A stretch of 40,475 bases of DNA from NCBI GenBank assembly GCA_020850595.1, contig JADZEK010000186.1, positions 1-40,475 of the forward strand. Reading direction: 5' to 3'. Made by a program: the position numbers and the translations under genes. This document shows positions 7,204 to 14,866 of the stretch, in pieces. This DNA is from Anaerolineales bacterium (GTDB lineage: Bacteria; Chloroflexota; Anaerolineae; Anaerolineales; UBA6663). Each line of letters starts with the position of its first letter. Within the stretch, counting starts at the first letter, position 1. The notes beneath the pieces were generated by a model, which saw only the letters and a list, made by a program, of their open reading frames with translations, was not told the origin of the DNA and did no database searches.

Positions 7204-8208
7204 GTGCGCGCCGCCGCCGTGCAGCTTGCTCCCGTCCCCTTCGCCCTGGAGGCCAACCTGGCCGCCGCCGAGGCCGCCGTGCGCGCCGCCGCCGCCCAAG
7301 GCGCGCAGCTCGTCGTTCTGCCCGCCTGCTTCAATACCGGCTACGTCTACAGCCCGCGCCTCACCGCTGCTGCCGAGCCGCCCGCCGGCCTCAGCCTCCA
7401 GCGCCTGACCGCCCTCAGCGCTGAGCTGAACATCTACCTCGCCGCCGCGGCAGTGCGGCGGCAGGGCCGTGAGGTGGTCATGGTCGCGGTTCTAGTAACG
7501 CCTGATGGCTGCTTGACCACCGCCGCGCAGCGCCGCCTTGGCCCGTGGGAGGCCGCCTACTTCGCTCCTGGCGCTGGGCCGCTTGTCGCCGACACCGCGC
7601 TGGGCCGCCTGGGCTTGCTGGTGGGCTGGGACTTCACTGACCCGGCTGCCTGGGCCGCGCTCGCCGGGCGCGTGGACGCCGTCGTGCTCCCCGCCGCGCC
7701 GGTGCGCCTGCACCGGGCGGTGCTCAACTTCCCCGCCGCGCGCAAGGTGCACCTGGCCGAGCTTATGCCCGCCCTGCTGCCCCGCCGCGCCGCGCTCGAC
7801 GACCTGGCCTCCGGCTATCTCGGCCAGGCCGCCGCCGCGCTCGGCGCGCCGGTCATCCACGCCGGGCTAGCCGGGCGCTTCGTGGCGCAGTTGCCCTGCC
7901 CGCGCCGCAGCTTCCTCGCCGCCGCGCTTACCCGCCCGCGCTATTGGGCGTGGGTCACCGCGGCGCCGCAAGTCAGCCTGCGCGCCACCTTCTACGCCGC
8001 CTCGGCCGTCTATGCCACCGACGGCCGGGCCATCACCGCGCCGCTGCTCGACGCCGGCCTGGCCCTGGCCGACCTGACCGCGCCGCCGGCGCCCGCCCAA
8101 CCACCACGCGCCGTCCCGCCCGCGCCCATACCGGCCCAGGCGCGTTTCGCTGCTGCCCTGCTCCGGCCTGCCCTCCGCCACGCCTACGCCACCCACCGCG
8201 CCCCGTGA
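7204..8208 (+). CDS. carbon-nitrogen hydrolase (nitrilase-superfamily) homologue lacking catalytic residues
   Basis: 334 residues with the nitrilase alpha-beta-beta-alpha fold pattern: MRAAAVQLAPV, then QLVVLPACFNTGYVYSP, QRRLGPWEAAYFAPGAGP and LGLLVGWDFTDP. In active relatives these blocks read ..LPELFNTGY.., ..RKRHLWPWE.. and ..LICWD.., supplying the Glu-Lys-Cys triad. Here the positions are A41, about Q109 and G141, so all three residues are gone. Length and fold blocks are otherwise intact and no frameshift is visible, so it looks like a maintained pseudoenzyme (binding or regulatory role) rather than decay. The start is GTG at 7204; no strong ribosome site is seen. The stop is 40 nt before ribokinase, so the two are probably co-transcribed. 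Confidence 0.85.
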   Translation: MRAAAVQLAPVPFALEANLAAAEAAVRAAAAQGAQLVVLPACFNTGYVYSPRLTAAAEPPAGLSLQRLTALSAELNIYLAAAAVRRQGREVVMVAVLVTPDGCLTTAAQRRLGPWEAAYFAPGAGPLVADTALGRLGLLVGWDFTDPAAWAALAGRVDAVVLPAAPVRLHRAVLNFPAARKVHLAELMPALLPRRAALDDLASGYLGQAAAALGAPVIHAGLAGRFVAQLPCPRRSFLAAALTRPRYWAWVTAAPQVSLRATFYAASAVYATDGRAITAPLLDAGLALADLTAPPAPAQPPRAVPPAPIPAQARFAAALLRPALRHAYATHRAP

Positions 8209-8248
8209 GTTTATCCCCCTATGATCCCACTCACACCTTGAGGTCCCT

Positions 8249-9154
8249 ATGTCCATCGTCGTCATCGGCTCTTCCAACACCGATCTGATCGTCCGCGCAT
8301 CGCGCCTGCCCGCCGCGGGCGAAACCGTGCTCGGCGGCGACCTGGCCACCGCCGCCGGCGGCAAAGGCGCCAACCAGGCTGTCGCCGCCGTGCGCCTCGG
8401 CGCGCCCGTCAGCTTCGTGGCCTGCCTCGGGCCGGATATGTTCGGGCAGCAGGCCGCCGCCGCCCTCGCCGCCGAGGGCCTCGACCTCACCTATCTCGTC
8501 CGCGACCCGGCCGCGCCCTCCGGCGTGGCGCTGATCGTGGTGGATGACGCCGGGCAGAACCTCATCGCCGTGGCCCCCGGCGCCAACAGCCGCCTCACGC
8601 CCGCCGCCGTGGCCGCCGCGCAGCCGGCGCTTGCCGCCGCCCGCGTGCTGCTGCTGCAACTGGAAATTCCGCTCGACACCGTGCTGGCCGCCGCCCGCGC
8701 GGGCCGCGCCGCGGGCCTCACCGTCAGCCTCAACCCGGCCCCGGCCCAGCCGCTGCCGGCCGAGCTATACCCCCTGCTCGACTTCCTCACCCCCAACGAG
8801 CACGAGGCCCAAACGCTCACTGGCCTGGCCGACCCGGCTGCCGCGGCCGACGCGCTGTTGGCGCGCGGCGTGCGCGCCGTCATCGTCACCCTGGGCGCGC
8901 AAGGCGTGCTCGTGGCGACCCGGCCCGGCGCGCCTGAGCGCCTGCCCGCCTTTCAGGTTCAGGCCGTAGATACCACCGCCGCCGGCGATGCCTTCAACGG
9001 CGGCCTGGCCGTCGCCCTGGCGCGCGGTGACGAACTACCCGACGCCGTGCGCTATGCCCAGGCCGTCGGCGCGCTCGCCGTCACCCGCGCCGGCGCACAA
9101 CCCTCACTGCCCACCGCCGCCGAGGTCAGCGCCTTCCTGGCCGAGCGGCCTTAG
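8249..9154 (+). CDS. rbsK: ribokinase (PfkB-family carbohydrate kinase)
   Basis: It phosphorylates D-ribose at O5 with ATP, feeding ribose-5-phosphate to the pentose phosphate pathway. The 301-residue length is typical. The N-terminal sugar-binding signature GSSNTDLI (8-15) is followed by GGKGANQA (37-44), and the C-terminal PfkB signature is DTTAAGDAFNGG (from D241), with D247 the expected catalytic base. NPAP and TPNEHEA segments also fit ribokinase rather than fructokinase. It lies 40 nt after the nitrilase-like gene, probably in the same transcript; no rbs transporter genes are adjacent. A GAGG ribosome site precedes the ATG. Confidence 0.9.
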   Translation: MSIVVIGSSNTDLIVRASRLPAAGETVLGGDLATAAGGKGANQAVAAVRLGAPVSFVACLGPDMFGQQAAAALAAEGLDLTYLVRDPAAPSGVALIVVDDAGQNLIAVAPGANSRLTPAAVAAAQPALAAARVLLLQLEIPLDTVLAAARAGRAAGLTVSLNPAPAQPLPAELYPLLDFLTPNEHEAQTLTGLADPAAAADALLARGVRAVIVTLGAQGVLVATRPGAPERLPAFQVQAVDTTAAGDAFNGGLAVALARGDELPDAVRYAQAVGALAVTRAGAQPSLPTAAEVSAFLAERP

Positions 9155-9366
9155 AGTCTTGAGCGCCACAGGCACGCGAGTCATTCAGGGCCAAGGTTTT
9201 CCCTTGAGTCCCCCGAGTCTCCCTTCTCATTCGTGCGCATTGGTCGCATTCATTCATGTTCATTCGTGGCAATAATCCCCTTCTTCCTTTTCGGGACAAT
9301 CCGCCAGACTTGGAGTAAACTTGACATGTCTATCCGCCCGCCGGCCAGGTTGGCCGAGGAGTACTC
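9155..9366. other. intergenic region with low-complexity pyrimidine-rich repeats
   Basis: 212 nt without a gene. The A/T content is higher than its surroundings. It contains GAGTCCCCCGAGTCTCCC (about 9205-9222) and overlapping CATTCATTCATGTTCATTCGTGGCAA (about 9249-9272; related to a stretch near 11888-11901). A TTGACA at 9321-9326 has no convincing -10 at the right distance. Confidence 0.4.
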
Positions 9367-10398
9367 ATGAGCCCGAAACTTTCCGATCTTGTCCAACAAG
9401 CCTCACAAGCCGTCGGCCGCGCCGCCGGCGATGCCCAAGATTTTCTCGCCAGCCTAGGCCCCGACCCCTCCGAAAAAGAGCCGGTCGGCCAGAAGCCCGC
9501 GCCTGTCACCCGCAAGGTGCTCAACATCATCTACAATCCCAAGGTCAAGTCGGCCGGCGGCAAGAAGCTCTCGGAAGTCATGGGCTGGAACGACCCCGAT
9601 AAACTCACCCCGGCTCACATTGCCGACCTGAAGGCCGCTACCTACAATTACGCCAACTACGTCGTCGTCGAGCGCATCGAGGTGGACAAGATGCCCACCA
9701 AGCTGGACGGCTTCGCCTACGCCGCCGACGACTTCGTGAAGCTCATGAAGGCCGGCAAGGGTTTTCACGACCCCGACGCGGTGGACTATCACCGTATCCT
9801 GGCTGATTTTGACATCATCGCGAAGGTCAACGCCGACAAGGTTGATGAAGTCTGGCTGCACGCCTTCCCCTACGCCGGCTTTTACGAGTCCATCATGGCC
9901 GGGCCGGGCGCCTTCTGGTGCAACGCCCCGCCATTGGAGAAGACCGAGCAGGCCAAGCAGCGCTTCGTCATCATGGGCTACAACTACCAGCGCGGGCGGG
10001 GCGAGATGCTGGAGAACATCGGCCACCGCGCCGAGTCTATCTTGAGCCACGTCTTCCGCCACCTGAAAGGCGACGCCAACCTGTACGAGCGCTTCGCCCG
10101 CTACGACAAGACCCACCCCGGCCAGGCTGAGGTCGGCATTGTGCACTATGCGCCCAACAGCCTCAAGGACTACGACTGGGGCAACAAGACCAAGGTGAAG
10201 AGCCGCGCCGACGTTTGGAAGAACTTCCCCAACCTGGCCGGCGACTCGCGCATCGTGGACACCACCGAATGGGGCAACGGCGACACGCTCCAACATCACC
10301 TGTGGTGGTTCCAGCACATGCCGCACATCACCGGCGGCAAGGACGGCGTGGCCTACAACTGGTACAAGTATGTGATTGACCCGAACCTGGTGCGCTGA
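9367..10398 (+). CDS. conserved protein of unknown function
   Basis: 343 residues, cytoplasmic by sequence (no signal peptide or membrane segment). After a polar 50-residue N-terminus it has a compact, aromatic-rich domain. Landmarks are LNIIYNPKV, VMGWNDPDKL, GFHDPDAVDYHRIL, EVWLHAFPYAGFYESIMAGP, AFWCNAPPL, RFVIMGYNYQRGRGEML, GHRAESIL, YDKTHPGQAEVG, HYAPNS and a final YNWYKYVIDPN. The density of conserved-looking H, D, E, W and N residues (HRAES, HH-WWFQH) suggests an enzyme or sugar-binding domain. I remember similar unnamed proteins in Chloroflexota and actinobacteria but no assigned function. A strong terminator follows, so it is probably monocistronic or ends a short unit. Confidence 0.75.
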   Translation: MSPKLSDLVQQASQAVGRAAGDAQDFLASLGPDPSEKEPVGQKPAPVTRKVLNIIYNPKVKSAGGKKLSEVMGWNDPDKLTPAHIADLKAATYNYANYVVVERIEVDKMPTKLDGFAYAADDFVKLMKAGKGFHDPDAVDYHRILADFDIIAKVNADKVDEVWLHAFPYAGFYESIMAGPGAFWCNAPPLEKTEQAKQRFVIMGYNYQRGRGEMLENIGHRAESILSHVFRHLKGDANLYERFARYDKTHPGQAEVGIVHYAPNSLKDYDWGNKTKVKSRADVWKNFPNLAGDSRIVDTTEWGNGDTLQHHLWWFQHMPHITGGKDGVAYNWYKYVIDPNLVR

Positions 10399-10446
10399 CG
10401 CGCGCCAGCCGGCCCCGTGTATCCCAGGGGCAGTCGCCTTCCAACC

Positions 10447-10483
10447 GGCGGCGGGCAACCAGACGTTGCCCGCCGCCGCTTTT
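10447..10483 (+). terminator. intrinsic terminator upstream of kynU
   Basis: Perfect 13-bp arms GGCGGCGGGCAAC (10447-10459) and GTTGCCCGCCGCC (10465-10477) enclose the loop CAGAC and are followed by GCTTTT. It ends the unknown gene at 10398 and argues that the kynureninase start lies downstream of it. Confidence 0.87.
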
Positions 10484-10540
10484 CAGAAGCGCGCTGCCCC
10501 GCCCTACACCCGCCGATTTGCCCGCTGCGGAGGCCCACCC

Positions 10541-11800
10541 ATGCTCACCCGCGCTTATGCTGAAGCCCTCGACGCCGCCGACCCCCTGGCGGCCTTCCGC
10601 GCTGAGTTCGTCATTGCTGACGAGCGCCTGATCTACCTGGACGGCAACTCGCTCGGCCGCCTGCCGCGCCGCACCCGCGAGCGACTGCGCCACGTCATCG
10701 AGCACGAGTGGGGCCAACGCCTGATCCGCGGCTGGGGCGAGGGTTGGTTCGACGCCTCTCAGCGCCTGGGCGCCAAGATCGCCCGCCTCCTCGGCGCGCA
10801 GCCCGAAGAAGTGCTCGTCGCCGACTCCACCTCCGTCAACTTCTTCAAGCTCACCCTGGCCGCCCTGGGCGCGCGCCCCAACCGCCGCGCTGTCCTCACC
10901 GATAACCTCAACTTCCCCTCCGACCTCTACCTGCTTCAAGGCGCGCTGCGGCTCCTCGGCGCCGCCCATCGCCTCCAGCGGATAGACTCGCCCGACGACC
11001 TCACCGGCCCCGAACCGGAGTTGCGCGCCGCCCTCGGCCCCGACACCGCCCTGCTGGCCCTGACCCACACCGCCTTCAAGAGCGGCTTCGTCTACGACCT
11101 GCCCGGCCTGACCGCCGCCGCGCACGCCGCCGGCGCGCTCGTGCTCTGGGACTTAAGCCATACGGTTGGCGCGCTGCCGGTTGACCTTAACGCCGCCGGG
11201 GTAGACCTGGCCGTCGGCTGCACCTACAAATACCTCAACGGCGGCCCCGGCGCGCCCGCCTTCCTCTACGTGCGCCGCGATCTGCAAGATCAGCTCCTCA
11301 ACCCCATCGCGGGCTGGTTCAGCCAGAAGGATCAATTCGACATGGGCCTGGCCTACACGCCCGCCCCCGGCCTCACGCGCTTCCTCTCCGGCACGCCGCC
11401 GCTGCTCTCGCTGGCCGCCATTGAGCCGGCCGTAGATTTGCTGCTGGAAGCCGGCCTCGACCGCTTGCGGGCCAAATCCGTCGCGCAGACCGAATACCTC
11501 ATCACCCTGTGGGAAGCCTGGCTCGCCCCGCTGGGCGTCAGCCTCAACTCGCCGCGCGACCCGGCCCGGCGCGGCTCGCACGTCTCGCTGGGACATCCCG
11601 ACGCCCTGCGCCTCGACCGCGCCCTGATCGAGGCGATGGACGTCATCCCCGACTTCCGCTACCCCGACAACCTGCGCCTGGGCGTCGCCCCCCTCTACAC
11701 GCGCTTTGTTGATCTCTACGACGCCCTCGACCGCCTGCGCACCGTGCTGGTCGAGCGCCGCCATGAGCAGTACCCCACTGAGCGCCCCATCGTCACCTAG
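10541..11800 (+). CDS. kynU: kynureninase
   Basis: A PLP-dependent fold-type I enzyme that cleaves L-kynurenine (or 3-hydroxykynurenine) to anthranilate (or 3-hydroxyanthranilate) and alanine in tryptophan catabolism. From the ATG at 10541 the product is 419 residues, the usual size. IYLDGNSLGRLP near the N-terminus, ADSTSVNFFKL, WDLSHTVGALPVDL (PLP-binding Asp) and GCTYKYLNGGPGAPAF with Schiff-base K230 are all kynureninase hallmarks. GWFSQKDQFDM and FLSGTPPLLSL complete the active site. The ATG is chosen because GGAGG (10529-10533) lies 7 nt upstream; a longer in-frame extension would run through the terminator. No kynA or kynB neighbour is visible. Confidence 0.95.
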   Translation: MLTRAYAEALDAADPLAAFRAEFVIADERLIYLDGNSLGRLPRRTRERLRHVIEHEWGQRLIRGWGEGWFDASQRLGAKIARLLGAQPEEVLVADSTSVNFFKLTLAALGARPNRRAVLTDNLNFPSDLYLLQGALRLLGAAHRLQRIDSPDDLTGPEPELRAALGPDTALLALTHTAFKSGFVYDLPGLTAAAHAAGALVLWDLSHTVGALPVDLNAAGVDLAVGCTYKYLNGGPGAPAFLYVRRDLQDQLLNPIAGWFSQKDQFDMGLAYTPAPGLTRFLSGTPPLLSLAAIEPAVDLLLEAGLDRLRAKSVAQTEYLITLWEAWLAPLGVSLNSPRDPARRGSHVSLGHPDALRLDRALIEAMDVIPDFRYPDNLRLGVAPLYTRFVDLYDALDRLRTVLVERRHEQYPTERPIVT

Positions 11801-11937
11801 CCCTATTCACCGGCGACGTTCTCTGAGAGGGTTGAGTTCCCGCGCACTCGGCCCCCCCTCTATGTTCTCGTTGGCGTCTGTTCGAGCTCATTCGCGGCAA
11901 GTAGCCTCTGGCCTCACACTGATCGGGGCCTCCTGTT

Positions 11938-11965
11938 TTGACAAATACCCATTTCTGGTTAGCAT
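11938..11965 (+). promoter_or_regulatory. promoter producing a probable leaderless mRNA
   Basis: A perfect -35 TTGACA (11938-11943), a 16-nt spacer and -10 TAGCAT (11960-11965). The expected start point, 6-7 nt downstream, coincides with the GTG start codon at 11972. No Shine-Dalgarno is present before that codon. Confidence 0.6.
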
Positions 11966-11971
11966 AACCCT

Positions 11972-13003
11972 GTGCCTGCTCGGTGTGCCGTTCCTGCCCG
12001 CTCTCTGACGCTTGTGGTTGGCGTGGCGTTGCTGCTGGCCGCCTGCCGCGCGCGGACCACGGCTACCCCCACCACCGCGCCTGCTACCACCACCTTGGCC
12101 CCGGCCGCCACGACCACCGCCCCGCCGCCCGCCACTCAGACCGCCGCGCCCACTAGCGCCCCGAGCGACACCCCCGCCGCGCCTAGCGCGACCCCCGCGG
12201 GCGGCGGCGAGGCCAGCGCCACGCCCGACGCCTCGGCCGCGCCGAGCGCTACACCGCTCCTCGTCAGCAGCGGCACCCACCTCGCCGAATTCCTGGCTGA
12301 CCTGACCGCGCCCGACGGCGCCGACTTCATCCCCGGCGAAGTCTTCGTGAAGACCTGGCAGCTCAAAAACGCCGGCACCGCCACCTGGACGACTGCCTAC
12401 AGCCTGGTCTACGTCAGCGGCGAGCAAATGGGTGGCCCAGACTCCGTGCCGCTGCCCGGCGACGTGGCCCCTGGCGCGGCCGTGGATATTTCCGTTGACC
12501 TGACCGCGCCCGCCAAGCTCGGCGCCTACACCGGCTTCTGGATGCTCCGCACTCCCGCGGGCGACCTCTTCGGCCTCGGCCCCAACGCCAACCAGCCGGT
12601 CTATGTGCAGATTGACGTCGTCATCGGCGGCACGCCGCAGCCGACCGCGCCGCCCGGCTCTCTCAGCGTTAGCGCGGCCGAACTGAGCGTAGACCAGGCC
12701 AGCCTGAGCGGTGTGTGCCCGCAGACCTTCCAGTTCAACCTATCGTTCACATCGCAGGGCGCGGGCGCCGTCACCTACCGGCTGGAAGCCTCGGCCGACA
12801 CGCCCGGCTTCACCTTCAACCTGCCCGAGCCGGCCAACTCCATCTTCAACACCGCCGGCCCGCGCACCTTCTCCGTCACCTACAACCTGCAATTCACCAA
12901 TTCGGTCACCGGGCAGGTCTGGGCGCATATCACCTCCCCGACCGACCTGGTGACTAACAAAGTAGCTTTCGCGCTCAACTGCGCCGCCACCGCCACGCCC
13001 TAA
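11972..13003 (+). CDS. lipoprotein with NBR1-type Ig-like domain
   Basis: The GTG start gives MPARCAVPARSLTLVVGVALLLAAC, a type II signal peptide with lipidated Cys25. A long Thr/Ala/Pro linker (26-95) follows. Residues about 100-215 form an Ig-like domain of the next-to-BRCA1 type: FIPGEVFVKTWQLKNAGTATW, then GGPDSVPLPGDVAPG, DLTAPAKLGAYTGFW and a Y-V-Q-I-D-V end strand. A second beta-rich domain (about 230-340) with two cysteines (CPQTFQFN near the start, LNCAATATP at the end) closes the protein. It is likely an extracytoplasmic binding or scaffold lipoprotein. It has its own promoter, and the GT4 gene begins 15 nt after its stop, so both are co-transcribed. Confidence 0.85.
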   Translation: MPARCAVPARSLTLVVGVALLLAACRARTTATPTTAPATTTLAPAATTTAPPPATQTAAPTSAPSDTPAAPSATPAGGGEASATPDASAAPSATPLLVSSGTHLAEFLADLTAPDGADFIPGEVFVKTWQLKNAGTATWTTAYSLVYVSGEQMGGPDSVPLPGDVAPGAAVDISVDLTAPAKLGAYTGFWMLRTPAGDLFGLGPNANQPVYVQIDVVIGGTPQPTAPPGSLSVSAAELSVDQASLSGVCPQTFQFNLSFTSQGAGAVTYRLEASADTPGFTFNLPEPANSIFNTAGPRTFSVTYNLQFTNSVTGQVWAHITSPTDLVTNKVAFALNCAATATP

Positions 13004-13018
13004 CGGCTCCCGACCTGT

Positions 13019-14254
13019 ATGCACATCCTGTTCGTTCACAAGAACTTCCCGGCCCAGTTCGGTCACATCGCCGCCCACCTGATTCAAGAGAAGGGCTACC
13101 GCTGCACCTTCGTTTCCGAGACGCCGGCCGGCATGGCGGGCGGCATTCAGAAGGTGCAGTACAAGCCCATCGGCGGCGCCGACCAGCAGTCGCACTACCT
13201 GACCCGCACCTTCGACAACGCCACCGCCCACGCCGCCGGCGTCTATGCCGCCCTCAAGCCGCTGGCGCTGCGCATCCGGCCCGATCTCATCGTCGGCCAC
13301 TCCGGCTTCGGCTCCACGCTCTTTTTGCCGGAGCTTTTTCCCGCCGCGCCCGTCATCAACTACTTCGAGTACTTCTATCACCCGCACAACAGCGACATGG
13401 ATTTCCGGCCGGAGTGGCCGGTGCTCGAAGAGGACGTGCTGCGCGCCCGCACCCGCAACGCCATGATCTTGCTCGACCTGGAATACTGCCGCGCCGGCTA
13501 TTCGCCCACCGAATACCAGGCCGGCCTACTGCCCGCCGCTTACCGGCCCAAGCTGCGCGTGTTGCACGACGGCATAGACACCAGCTTCTGGCGCCGCTCC
13601 GCGCCGGCCGTCCCCGGTGAACGCCCGGCCGAGCGCGTCGTTGGCCCGCATCGCTTCGGGCCGGAGACGCGCCTGGTCACGTACGTCTCGCGCGGGTTCG
13701 AGTCCATGCGCGGCTTCGACATCTTCCTGCGCGCCGCCAAGAAAATCTATACCGCCGACCCGCGTGTGGTCTTCCTCATCGTCGGCTCCGACCGCGTGGC
13801 CTATGGCGGCGATTTGAAATTCATCCGCGACAAGAGCTTCAAGGACTTCGTGCTCAAGCAAGACGAGTATGACCTCGACCGGCTGCTCTTCCTGGGCCAG
13901 GTGAAACCCGCCGAGCTGGCGCGCCTGCTCAGCCTGAGCGACCTGCACCTATACCTCACCGTGCCGTTTGTGCTCAGTTGGTCGCTGCTCAACGCGCTGG
14001 CCTGCGGCTGCACCGTGCTGGCCTCCGACACCGCCCCGGTGCGCGAGTTCATCCGCCCCGGCGAGACCGGCCTGCTGCGCAACTTTTTTGACGTGGATGG
14101 TTTCGCCGCCGCCGCGCTGCAAGTGCTGGCCGACCCAGAGGCCTACCGTTCCCTGGGCGAGGCCGGCGCGCGCCTCATCCGCGAACATTACAGCCTCCAG
14201 ACTATCATCCCGCGCCTGACGGCCTTCTACGAGGAGGTCGCCGGCGCCGCTTAG
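13019..14254 (+). CDS. glycosyltransferase family 4 (GT-B fold)
   Basis: 411 residues. The N-terminal Rossmann half begins MHILFVHKNFPAQFGHIA, with FEYFYHPHNSDMDFRPEWP typical of GT4 enzymes of surface-polysaccharide synthesis. The C-terminal nucleotide-sugar half has LRVLHDGIDTSFW, VTYVSRGFESMRGFDIFLRA, VFLIVGSDRVAYGGD and SWSLLNALACGCTVLASDTAPVREFI. It should transfer a sugar from a nucleotide donor to a glycan acceptor at the cytoplasmic side of the membrane; neither is identifiable. The E-x7-E motif is altered: N325 replaces the usual Glu in S-W-S-L-L-(E)-A-M-A-C-G. It follows the Ig lipoprotein by 15 nt. No other polysaccharide genes are adjacent. Confidence 0.9.
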   Translation: MHILFVHKNFPAQFGHIAAHLIQEKGYRCTFVSETPAGMAGGIQKVQYKPIGGADQQSHYLTRTFDNATAHAAGVYAALKPLALRIRPDLIVGHSGFGSTLFLPELFPAAPVINYFEYFYHPHNSDMDFRPEWPVLEEDVLRARTRNAMILLDLEYCRAGYSPTEYQAGLLPAAYRPKLRVLHDGIDTSFWRRSAPAVPGERPAERVVGPHRFGPETRLVTYVSRGFESMRGFDIFLRAAKKIYTADPRVVFLIVGSDRVAYGGDLKFIRDKSFKDFVLKQDEYDLDRLLFLGQVKPAELARLLSLSDLHLYLTVPFVLSWSLLNALACGCTVLASDTAPVREFIRPGETGLLRNFFDVDGFAAAALQVLADPEAYRSLGEAGARLIREHYSLQTIIPRLTAFYEEVAGAA

Positions 14255-14303
14255 TTCGCCCGCGCCGCGACGCGCAGCGCTTACCTAACCTAAGGAGACC
14301 AGC

Positions 14304-14747
14304 ATGCTCACAGAGTTTAAGAACTTCATCATGCGCGGGAACGTGCTCGACATGGCCGTCGGTATTATTATCGGCGGCGCCTTCGGCAAGATCGTCTCCT
14401 CGTTTGTCGCCGACCTGCTCATGCCGCCCATCGGCCTGCTGCTGGGCGGCGTCAACTTTCAGGACTTGTTCCTGAGCCTCAACGGGCAGGCCTACGCCAG
14501 CCTGGCCGACGCCCAGGCCGCGGGCGCGCCCACCCTTAACTACGGCCTGTTCATCAACAACATCATTGACTTCCTGATCATCGCCTTCGCGATCTTCCTG
14601 GTCGTGCGCGCGGCCAACCAACTGCGCGGGCCGGCGCCGGCCGCGCCCGTGACCACCAAGCCCTGCCCCTACTGCCTCACCAGCGTGCCCCTGGCCGCCA
14701 CCCGCTGCCCGGCCTGCACCTCCGAGCTGCCCGCCGCGGCGCGCTAG
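14304..14747 (+). CDS. mscL: large-conductance mechanosensitive channel MscL
   Basis: MscL is a homopentameric channel that opens under membrane tension to release solutes in hypo-osmotic shock. The 147-residue product has the TM1 signature FIMRGNVLDMAVGIIIGGAFGKIVSSFV, the periplasmic loop, and TM2 NYGLFINNIIDFLIIAFAIFLVV. The C-terminus adds a zinc-ribbon-like stretch, C-P-Y-C..C-P-A-C, found in a subset of MscL proteins in place of the plain charged bundle. A good AAGGAGA ribosome site precedes the ATG. A perfect 18-bp terminator hairpin follows 52 nt after the stop. Confidence 0.97.
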   Translation: MLTEFKNFIMRGNVLDMAVGIIIGGAFGKIVSSFVADLLMPPIGLLLGGVNFQDLFLSLNGQAYASLADAQAAGAPTLNYGLFINNIIDFLIIAFAIFLVVRAANQLRGPAPAAPVTTKPCPYCLTSVPLAATRCPACTSELPAAAR

Positions 14748-14799
14748 GCCGCTTACCCGCCGCGCGCCTTCCGCTCGCCCGGTAATCTGGCTGGAAACA

Positions 14800-14839
14800 A
14801 AAAGCGCCGGCCCTCTCGCCTGAGAGGGCCGGCGCTTTT
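14800..14839. terminator. bidirectional terminator between mscL and the giant-protein operon
   Basis: Perfect 18-bp arms AAAAGCGCCGGCCCTCTC (14800-14817) and its complement (14822-14839) enclose the loop GCCT. The stem ends in A4/T4, so it can act on both strands: for mscL (plus) and for the four-gene operon ending at 14867 (minus). Confidence 0.94.
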
Positions 14840-14866
14840 GGCGTCGGCCTGACCGGCCCACTCGCC

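Noticed and set aside
9310..9345. Promoter for the 9367 gene based on TTGACA at 9321
   Set aside because: No acceptable -10 occurs 16-18 nt downstream (the sequence there is GC-rich), so the -35 match alone is not enough.
10376..10540. N-terminal extension of kynureninase
   Set aside because: It runs through a strong intrinsic terminator, whereas the ATG at 10541 has GGAGG 7 nt upstream and begins a normal kynureninase N-terminus.
14304..14747. MscL C-terminal C-P-Y-C..C-P-A-C as a fusion to a foreign domain
   Set aside because: Short zinc-ribbon-like tails are known on a subset of MscL proteins, so I treat it as family variation rather than a novel fusion.
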